From positions 4,174,501 to 4,238,500 of the forward strand of contig NC_019748.1 of the NCBI RefSeq assembly GCF_000317575.1: a DNA stretch of 64,000 nucleotides, read 5' to 3'. Both the position numbers and the translations under genes were made by a program. The notes under the pieces are model-generated. The model saw only the letters and a list, made by a program, of their open reading frames with translations. It had not been told where the DNA came from and made no database searches. Below, one piece after another: positions 9,442 through 18,200 of this stretch; within the stretch, counting starts at the first letter, position 1, and every line of letters begins with the position of its first letter. This DNA is from Stanieria cyanosphaera PCC 7437 (GTDB taxonomy: Bacteria > Cyanobacteriota > Cyanobacteriia > Cyanobacteriales > Xenococcaceae).

Positions 9442-12400
9442 ATGACCAAGCAAGTTTACCAAATCATCTTGGTAGATGAATCTTTAGAAAATTACCATTT
9501 TATTAATCAATTTTGTGAACAATTAAATCAAACTGCCAATTGTTTTTATCAACTAGATTGGTTAAATACACTAGATTTAGTTAATAACTTATCTGATTCT
9601 CCACTAGAAAAAATTTATATCATTGCTGCTCAACAATTACCATTACTGAATCATTCAACTATTACTGAATTAAAATCTCGTTGTCGTTCAAACTCAATTA
9701 TTATTTTAGTTGATAGTGATCGAACAGGCGCGAATGTAATTAATGCAGGTGCAACCGATTATTTAGATCTAACTCAACTTACCTTATCAACTCTAGAGCG
9801 AAGCTTCAGATTAGCTAAACTTGCTTTAAATCGCTCTACACAAATAGAAGCAAATTTCCAAGCTATCTTTGAACAAGCTGGAGTCGGAATTGCTTTGCTC
9901 GCAACTTCGGGACAATTCCTTCGTGTCAATCGCCGATTGTGTCAATTATTGGGTTACTCAGAAGCAGAATTGTGTTCTCTAACTTTTCAAGATCTTACCT
10001 ATGTTGACGATTTACAAGCTTCTTGGGAATATGTGGAACAAATTTTGTCTAATTCTTCCTCAGTGAAGAGTTTAACTAAAAGATATATCTGCAAAAATGG
10101 TCATCCGAGATGGGTTAACATTACTGCTTCTTTAATCAAAAATTCTCAAGACTATCCATTATATTTAATTACCATAGTAGAAGATTTTCAAGAATCGAAG
10201 CAAACAGAAGAAAAACTTCAACATCGTTTGATTTTACAACAAGCTCTAGCTAAGGCAGCTAAACAACTTACTGGTCAAGAAAAAATTAATTTTACAGAAA
10301 TTTTAGCTTGGATTGGTATTGCTGTTGGAACTAATCATGCTTATTTTGCTACTTTTGCCACAGACAACCCAGAATTTGATGGAATTTGGCAATCTAAAAC
10401 TACCTCTCACCAGATTTATCATTGGTGGGATAGTCAAACTACCGAACCAACAAACTATTTTTTTAATTCCTGTTTAATAGAAAACTTGACTTGGTTTCAA
10501 GAACAGTTTAAGTGTAATCAAAATATTATCATCTCCGATTTAAAGCGATCGCATGAGCTTAACCAACAGCAACAAGATTTATTCAAATCGCTAGAAATAT
10601 GCTCACTCTTAGCTGTCCCCGTCTATACTCCTACTAATCAACTCTGGGGAATTGTGGGTTTAGATACCAGAGGTGATAACTATAAATTTTGGTCAGAAGA
10701 AGAAGTTCAATTACTCAAAATTATCGGCAAAATTCTCTATATTTCCTGCCAACGCCTCAAAACTCAAGCCAAACTGCAAGCTTCAGAAGCACTCTACCAA
10801 AATATTTTTAATCATTCCACTGATGGTATTTTTTTACTAGCAATTCAACCTGATGAACAGTTAATTTATGAAACAATTAATCCTGCTTACGAACAAATTA
10901 TTGGCAAAAACACCACAGAAATAATTGGTAAATCAATCACAGAAGTTCTTTCTTCAGAAATCGTTCATTTATTCCTGAGACAATATCATACCTGTCTTGA
11001 GACTTTTGCTCCCCTTGATTACGAACAAACTTTAGAATTAGCTGGAGAAACTCATACTTGGCGTACTATTTTAATTCCTATCATTAATGAAGAGCAACAA
11101 GTAATTAAGCTACAAGGTAGTATCAGAGATATCACTAAAGAAAAACTTGCCATTGCAACTCAAATTCGCCACACTCGTTATCGTCATCTGTTGCGTTCTA
11201 TTACCCTCAATATTCGACAATCATTAGATTTAACAACCATTCTGCATACTACTGTAACTCAACTACAAACAACTCTTCATGCAGACCGAGTTTTATTGGT
11301 ACAATTTTTACCTGATGGAACAAGTCAAATTACTGAAGAAGAAGTAGTTGATCGTGTTTTCTCGCTTAAAGATCAAGTCGAATTAGATTCTGTTTATTGG
11401 CAACAATTAGCAGAACTATCTGTCAAAGAAAACTTCTATCTTCAACAAGACAAAAATCTTACCCAACTATCTTCTTGTGATCAACAATTTTTACAAACAT
11501 ATCATATTTGCACCAACTTAGTTTTACCAATTTTTCGTCGTCGAACAATTAAAAATAATCAGATTAAATTAGAGCAAGAAATTAATCATCTTTGGGGACT
11601 ATTATGTGTCCAACAATGTAATCAACCGCGCACATGGACTAAAGATGAAATTGAATTATTACAACAACTCGTCGGACAATTAAATCTTGCTCTTTCTCAA
11701 GCAGAATTATTAGAAAGTGAAATCAAACAGCGTCAAGAATTAGCTCGTTCTAATGCAGAATTAGAACAATTTGCTTATATTGCTTCCCATGATTTACAAG
11801 CTCCTTTACAAACAATTTCTAACTATGTGCAATTAATTGAACGTCGCTATGGTGACAAGCTAGACTCGAAAGCAGATAAATATATCAACTATATTGTTGA
11901 TGCTGTTCAAAGAATGCGTACTCAAATTAATGATTTACTGGAATATTCGCGAGTAGGCAGACAAAAAAATACTTTGCGAGCTACAGATTGTAATTTAGTA
12001 CTAGAACAAGCTTTAGCTAATCTAAGAGCAGCAATTGACTACAACCAAGCAATTATTAATTGTGAAAATAATTTACCGACGTTGATTGCTGATTTTAGTC
12101 AATTAGTTGTTCTCTGGCAAAATTTAATTAGTAACAGTATTAAATATCGTTCCTTACAACAGCCTGTAATTATCATTAATGTTCAAGCTCAAGAAAATTA
12201 TTGGCAATTTTCTATCAGCGATAATGGCATTGGAATTGAACCACAATATCAAAAACGTATCTTTCAAATTTTTCAGCGTTTACACACCCAAGAAGAATAT
12301 TCAGGTTCGGGGATCGGTTTAGCTATTTGTCAGAAAATTGTTGAACGGCACGGAGGTCGGATTTGGGTAGAATCGCAATTAGGTCGAGGGGCAACTTTTT

Positions 12401-12450
12401 ATTTTACTATTCCCAATAGTAATCAATTCAGTAACCTAAACAAAACCTAG
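9442..12450 (+). CDS. Multi-sensor histidine kinase (pseudo-receiver, PAS, GAF, PAS, GAF, HisKA, HATPase)
   Basis: A soluble 1002-residue sensor kinase. Residues 1-125 look like a response-regulator fold (YQIILVDES, IIILVDSD, GATDYLDL) but lack the phosphoacceptor aspartate at the expected place (IYIIAAQQ). A PAS domain follows (about 135-255, with IFEQAGVGIALL and NGHPRWVNITASL), then GAF (about 260-435), PAS (about 445-570) and a second GAF (about 585-755). The H-box is ASHDLQAPL with His783. The ATP-binding lobe shows the N-box WQNLISNSIKYR, G1 DNGIGIEP and G2 GSGIGLAIC. The HDLQAPL type is that of phytochrome-like kinases, but no bilin cysteine was identified. The next gene is an Rcp1-type receiver, its likely partner. 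Confidence 0.92.
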   Translation: MTKQVYQIILVDESLENYHFINQFCEQLNQTANCFYQLDWLNTLDLVNNLSDSPLEKIYIIAAQQLPLLNHSTITELKSRCRSNSIIILVDSDRTGANVINAGATDYLDLTQLTLSTLERSFRLAKLALNRSTQIEANFQAIFEQAGVGIALLATSGQFLRVNRRLCQLLGYSEAELCSLTFQDLTYVDDLQASWEYVEQILSNSSSVKSLTKRYICKNGHPRWVNITASLIKNSQDYPLYLITIVEDFQESKQTEEKLQHRLILQQALAKAAKQLTGQEKINFTEILAWIGIAVGTNHAYFATFATDNPEFDGIWQSKTTSHQIYHWWDSQTTEPTNYFFNSCLIENLTWFQEQFKCNQNIIISDLKRSHELNQQQQDLFKSLEICSLLAVPVYTPTNQLWGIVGLDTRGDNYKFWSEEEVQLLKIIGKILYISCQRLKTQAKLQASEALYQNIFNHSTDGIFLLAIQPDEQLIYETINPAYEQIIGKNTTEIIGKSITEVLSSEIVHLFLRQYHTCLETFAPLDYEQTLELAGETHTWRTILIPIINEEQQVIKLQGSIRDITKEKLAIATQIRHTRYRHLLRSITLNIRQSLDLTTILHTTVTQLQTTLHADRVLLVQFLPDGTSQITEEEVVDRVFSLKDQVELDSVYWQQLAELSVKENFYLQQDKNLTQLSSCDQQFLQTYHICTNLVLPIFRRRTIKNNQIKLEQEINHLWGLLCVQQCNQPRTWTKDEIELLQQLVGQLNLALSQAELLESEIKQRQELARSNAELEQFAYIASHDLQAPLQTISNYVQLIERRYGDKLDSKADKYINYIVDAVQRMRTQINDLLEYSRVGRQKNTLRATDCNLVLEQALANLRAAIDYNQAIINCENNLPTLIADFSQLVVLWQNLISNSIKYRSLQQPVIIINVQAQENYWQFSISDNGIGIEPQYQKRIFQIFQRLHTQEEYSGSGIGLAICQKIVERHGGRIWVESQLGRGATFYFTIPNSNQFSNLNKT

Positions 12451-12556
12451 TTGTTGTGCTAACAAAGAGAAAGAAGTTGAGTTATATATTGATAATTATT
12501 TTTCTGTCTACTTCAATCTTTGATTTAAATTGTGCTTAATTTAAAACCTATCCTCA

Positions 12557-13006
12557 ATGATTAATTCTCCCTCATTAAAAAACATTCTTTTAGTAGAAGA
12601 CCTGCCTAGTTATCAAGATTTAATGTCTATTGCCTTTGAAGAAAATAATATACTTCATCATCTACATATCGTCAATAGTGCAGAAGAAGCTCTTTTATTT
12701 CTAAGTCAACGGCAACAATATCATAATGCTCCTCGTCCAGATTTAATTATGCTGGATTTAGATTTGCCAGGAATGCACGGACATGAATTATTAAAAATAA
12801 TTAAAGAAGACCATAAAATCAAATATATCCCAGTAATTGTTTTGAGTACTTCTAATGAACCTAAAGATATTCAACAAAGTTATGCACTCAAAGCTAATTG
12901 CTATATTAGTAAACCTTATGACCTAGAAAATTTTTTAGAAGTCGTCAAAGAAAGTTTAAACTTTTGGCTCAATTGTTCTCAAATTGCTCAAGTACACCTA
13001 AAGTAA
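12557..13006 (+). CDS. Rcp1-like single-domain response regulator
   Basis: A stand-alone receiver of 149 residues with no output domain. It shows the acidic pocket VEDLP, the phosphoacceptor Asp in LIMLDLDLPGMHG, the switch residue in VIVLSTS and the lysine in CYISKPYD. The long insertion around QRQQYHNAPRPD is typical of the Rcp1 class, which works with phytochrome-type kinases. It starts 106 bases after the multi-sensor kinase on the same strand, so the pair probably forms one phosphorelay. Confidence 0.9.
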   Translation: MINSPSLKNILLVEDLPSYQDLMSIAFEENNILHHLHIVNSAEEALLFLSQRQQYHNAPRPDLIMLDLDLPGMHGHELLKIIKEDHKIKYIPVIVLSTSNEPKDIQQSYALKANCYISKPYDLENFLEVVKESLNFWLNCSQIAQVHLK

Positions 13007-13268
13007 ATCAAAATACTTTTCAGTAATTTCCTCAATACTCAAGGTGTCAATTAGAAAAAGATTTTTAAGGTTAAAACGCCAATTTAAGTAAAAATTTATT
13101 ATATTTACTAATAGACTAAATAAAAGCTTAATATTATACTAAGAACATCTCTAAAAAATTTTGATAAAAATAAAAATTAATCATTATTATTCTTTAAATG
13201 TCAAATTAATCTCAATATTTTAACAGTAAATAGTTTGCTAAAATGACTAATTTTGCCCAATTAACTCA

Positions 13269-14963
13269 GTGGATATTAATACTCTTAAAATACTCTTAAT
13301 TGAAGATAACTCAGCTGATGCCGATTGGATCGGAGAAATTTTAATAGAAGAACATTTAACGAAGTCAAAGCAGGCTTCGCCTCAAGTAGATCTCAAACAC
13401 GTCAAACGCGTTCAATCTGCTTTACAACTTATTGCTCAAAATGATTTTGATGTGATTTTATTAGATTTATCTCTTCCTGATAGTCAGGGAATAGATAGTA
13501 TCGCTCAAGTCAAACAAGAAGCTCCAGAATTACCAATTGTGGTTTTGACTGCTCTTGACGATGAAAGCATCGCGATTCAATCTGTACGTCAAGGAGCGCA
13601 AGATTATCTAGTTAAAGGCAGATTTGAAGGAGAATTACTGATTCGTTCAATTTATTATGCCATTGAGCGTCAACGGACTGAGGCAACTCTACGACAACAA
13701 GCCGAACGAGAAAAATTAATGAAAAAAATGTCTGATCGAATTCGTCAGTCATTAGAACTTAAAGAAATCCTCAATACTACAGTAGACGAGGTACGTCATT
13801 TCTTACAAGCCGATCGCGTGGTAATTTATCGTTGCGAATCAGATCAACCTGGAGAAGTCATTGCCGAATCAATAACACTTAACTTTCATCAAGCAGAAGA
13901 AAGTATTGTTCTCAATAGTCAAAATCTCTTTCATCAACTTAGTGCCAATCTGGAACAATTTAATTTAGAGCTTGCAAAAGCTCAAGCTGTTCAAGCAATT
14001 GACGATACCATTACTCATAGGCAAGATGATATTTATGTCTTAGCAGAATCTCAAATTCGAGCAATTCTTACTTTACCAATTTGGCAAACTCAATCCAATC
14101 AACATCTACAGACTAAAGCTGATTTTGGAACACAACTTCGTAACGAGCTTGAAAAACATTCTGTCTTAACTACTAACTCTGTACCAGTTCTTTTTGGTGC
14201 TAAACAGGAAAAGATTGAACAATTCAAACCAAGTTCACTTCTTCAAGAACCCTCTGCCGTTGTTTCAAGGCGGGGAAGCTTCGACCAACTTTGGGGAATG
14301 TTAGTAGCGCAAAACTATCATCATCCTCGTCAATGGCAAAATTGGGAAATAGACTTTCTACAACAATTAGCTACTCAAGTTGCGATCGCTATTCAACAAT
14401 CAGAATTATACACTCAATTACAAATTGCCAATCGTCAATTAGAGCAGTTAGCAATTCTCGATGGTTTGACGGGACTCGCCAATCGTCGTTATTTTGATCG
14501 CATTTTAGACAATGAATGGCATCGTTTGATTAGAGAACAAAAACCTCTTTCATTAATTCTGTGCGACATCGATTATTTTAAAGCTTACAATGATACTTAC
14601 GGACATCCAGAAGGCGATCGTTGTCTGCAAAAAGTAGCTCAGATTCTTAAAACAGCAGTTAAACGACCAGCAGATTTAGTAACTCGTTATGGTGGGGAAG
14701 AATTTGCCTTGATCCTCCCAGATACCAACGCTGAGGGTGCTTTAGTAGTTGCTAATTTTATTCTTAAGCAGGTCAGAAAACTTCGCATTCCTCACCAAGC
14801 TTCTGAGATTTGCAACTATGTTACTCTCAGTATCGGTACAGCTACAAAAATTCCTAACTCTCATCTTGTTGTAGAACATTTAGTTAAAATGAGTGATGAT
14901 GCTCTTTATCAAGCTAAAAAACAAGGTAGAAATCAAATAATTCAATATCAAACTTGTTGCTAG
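13269..14963 (+). CDS. Response regulator with GAF and GGDEF domains (diguanylate cyclase)
   Basis: Makes the second messenger c-di-GMP from two GTP. Residues 1-125 are a receiver (LLIEDNSADADW, phosphoacceptor in VILLDLSLPDSQG, VVLTALD, YLVKGRF). A GAF domain spans about 150-385, with a polar insertion around 280-325. The C-terminal GGDEF domain carries DGLTGLANRRYFD and the active site RYGGEEF. RPAD five residues before it fits the inhibitory I-site (RxxD). No EAL domain is present. The start codon is GTG at 13269. It lies downstream of the kinase and Rcp1-type genes and may take part in the same pathway. Confidence 0.93.
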   Translation: MDINTLKILLIEDNSADADWIGEILIEEHLTKSKQASPQVDLKHVKRVQSALQLIAQNDFDVILLDLSLPDSQGIDSIAQVKQEAPELPIVVLTALDDESIAIQSVRQGAQDYLVKGRFEGELLIRSIYYAIERQRTEATLRQQAEREKLMKKMSDRIRQSLELKEILNTTVDEVRHFLQADRVVIYRCESDQPGEVIAESITLNFHQAEESIVLNSQNLFHQLSANLEQFNLELAKAQAVQAIDDTITHRQDDIYVLAESQIRAILTLPIWQTQSNQHLQTKADFGTQLRNELEKHSVLTTNSVPVLFGAKQEKIEQFKPSSLLQEPSAVVSRRGSFDQLWGMLVAQNYHHPRQWQNWEIDFLQQLATQVAIAIQQSELYTQLQIANRQLEQLAILDGLTGLANRRYFDRILDNEWHRLIREQKPLSLILCDIDYFKAYNDTYGHPEGDRCLQKVAQILKTAVKRPADLVTRYGGEEFALILPDTNAEGALVVANFILKQVRKLRIPHQASEICNYVTLSIGTATKIPNSHLVVEHLVKMSDDALYQAKKQGRNQIIQYQTCC

Positions 14964-15221
14964 AATTAAATAAATTGCTTTTGATTTAATTGTTTAAAAA
15001 TTAAATTTATTGATTAATTAAAATCAAATCCGTCTAAATAGTCGTGATACCTTTTATAGCACTACAGGAAAATATTAAGATATCTTATGTCTTAACCTAA
15101 AAGTGTACTGTCATAGTCTTAATGGTTTTTTCTCTTGTAGGCAAAATTCATGAATTGTTGCTTCTTTATTAAGATAATGGTTATTTAACAGAATTTAATA
15201 TAACTATTGAAATTAGAGATT

Positions 15222-18200
15222 TTAAAATCTCAATTGATACTCTATTCTGCCTTCATTTAAAACATAATCATAAGTTGCCCTAACCGAAGCATCGTTTTTA
15301 ATTTCATAAATACCTTCTAAATAAGGATAAACTCGCAGATAATCTAACCCAATATTTTGACCAACACCAACGACAAAATCTTCTACTCTATAAAAAAGTC
15401 TACGTTGGATGGGAGTAATCACAAATTGAGCCACACCAAAATTTAATAATTCTTCTGCATTACTATTTTGAAGCTCCTCTGCAAAAGATAAAAATTGATT
15501 ACCCAACAAATTAACAATTTCTCCTTGACTACGAGTAGGAGTGCTAGTAAGCTGAACAGCAGGAGAATTAAGTAGATTGCGGTCTCTTTGTCCATTTAAA
15601 GCAGCAACATTAATACAAGTAGCAAGTTGGTTTAGTTCCGTTTGACTATAGTTGACTTCTCCACTAGGAGGAACATTATCAGGACGAACATTGCAGTTAC
15701 TAGCAGTTTGACCCAAAGTGGGTAATAATTCTTCGGCTTCTCCATCAATTATCAAATTAACAGTAATTACCTCTGTTCTTCCTACCTGGGAAATATCATC
15801 AGAAATTTCATTTCTATCTGGTTCTAATTGTCGCAAATTATTCAAATTAGAAACTTCTGTTTTCATCTGAACATCAAGATAAGGATTTAAGAATCCTGCT
15901 TCGGGAGTAAACACAGCAGTATTTTGGCGATTACGCACTAAAGTAAAGTTACTAGAGAGCCAATCTACATTGCCCTTATTTATAAAAATAGTTCCTTTTG
16001 GTTCAATATTACTAACAGTATCAGCAGTTCCGTTGAGGCTCAGATTTCCTTGAACATTAAATTCGTAGAGAGGGGATTGTTCAATTTTGAAATTGTCTAA
16101 GTTTACTTGAAAATTGTTCAGTCTAGTAATGATTGCAGGAGAATCAGCATTATTGTTTCTGATTAAATTAATGTTAGTCGCTACAGTAGAATCATTATCT
16201 TCTTGTTCTGGGATAAAAACTTCACCATCGGTTAAAAATACTTCACCACCAATTATAGGTTCAAGTGCTGCCCCTGTTACAATTACATTTCCTGCCACAT
16301 CTCCTTCATATAATTCTTCTAGGTTGATTTTACCTTCAGGAAGATTAATAGTTAAAGGATTCTCAATACTCGAAACAGAATATAAGATTGGTAATGTTCC
16401 TGTGACAGTAAGGTCTTTTTCAGCGAATTTTCCTGTTAGTTGTTCAACATTAACTAATTGATTATTTAAAGTAGCTTTACCTGTAGCAATTAAAGGTTCG
16501 GAGAAATATTTGTTTTTGACTTGAGCATCTTGTAAGTTGACTTCTCCTGTAGCGTTTAAAGCATAAAGTGGTGTCGCACGATTTAAATCTAAACGCCCTG
16601 TTGCTCTTAGTGTAGCTGTTCCCTCTCCACCAAGCCAAGTCAAATTATCTTGAGTAAAGATACCTAACAGCGAAAAAGCTTCTGTACCCAAATCTAGATT
16701 AGCTGTAATAGTATCGTTTCCTGGTTGAATCGGATAAGGAACAGTGGCATCGACTTGAATTGAAGATGGTTCAGTAGTTGCAAATTGCAACTTATCATCA
16801 GTGTAAATATAATTACCTGCAATTGTTTCTGGTAGTGCTTGTCCATTGTATGCACCATCAGAAAACGTAATATTTCCTTCTAGTTGAGGTTGAGATAAAG
16901 TACCTGTAATTGTGCCATTAGAATTAATTACTCCTGCTATATCAACAGGAATATTGATAAATCTATTAATCACATCAAGGGAAAGATTTTCTATTTGAAA
17001 ACTAGCATTTTCTGGTTGAGCAGGTGATAATTTTCCTTGTAGTGCTACAGTTGCATCTTCAACTTGAATTCTGGCATTATCTAAATTAACAATACTATCT
17101 TGATAAATCCCTTGGAGCAAAATTTGATTAATAGCAATGAACTGAATTTCTTCTTTAATAAATCCTAAAGGTGGCACAATATTAGCGAAAGCAGGTTGAG
17201 GTTGCCATTCCCAATCATTCGCTTCGACACTAAAGTTGATTTGGGGATTAGTTATTGTTCCTGCTAATAAAATTTCTCCCCCATAAGCACCACGAATATC
17301 TAAATCTGTAGGAACTTCTCCTGCTTGTTTTGCTGCTGCCTCAGCTTGAATTTGGTTTTCTATTTGTCTTAATAATTTTAATTTTCTGACTAGAGATTCT
17401 GAGGCGGTTTCTATATTATTAGGAGCAACTTGATTAGCTTGGGCGTAATTAGGCGTTTGAAATAATCTAGTTAAATCTTCTAGAGTAAACCAACGAAATG
17501 TAGTTAAAATATCTTGGACATAAGCTTGAGGAATATTTAGTTCTCCTTCTAATTGTCCTGTTGCTAAATTAACTCCACCATTAAAGTTATATTCACTATT
17601 ACCAAATTCAAGAGAACTAGTTGCTACTTCTGCTAGATTTTGTTCGGGATTATAGTTAAAATTAGCAGCAAACTTTTTAGCTTGAATATAACCAATGGCT
17701 GGTTGTTCTACGGTAACATTTCCTGTAGTTGCTAAAGTAAAAAGATTAGCATTTATTTCTCCTGTCGTTTGACCATTTAATGCACCTTGAATTCCTAACG
17801 GTTCTCCTGGGGCAAGATTAAGTAAAGCTAAAGGAAAGTTTTGAATATCTAAAGAAAAAACATCTCCTTGACGATTTCCTGTGGCAATAACTGGTTGAGA
17901 AGTATTTTCTCCTTGACGTAATTCTAAACTGGTTGGTAAGTAAGGAAAACGACATCGATTTGCTGTACAAGGTTCTGCTGTGGCAGCAATTACATCCTGT
18001 TCTCCTTTTAGATTAACTGCTAATTCGTTAGCTGGGTTAATATTTACTTGACCTGCCATTACAGGGTCGAACACTACATCATTGAAAGCAAAATTATTTA
18101 AGCTTAAATTACCAGTTAAGTTGAGATTTTCTGGATTAGTTGGTGCTGAAATTAAATTGTTACCAACAAATTGTCCTTGAAAGTTTGCCTGTCCATAAAC

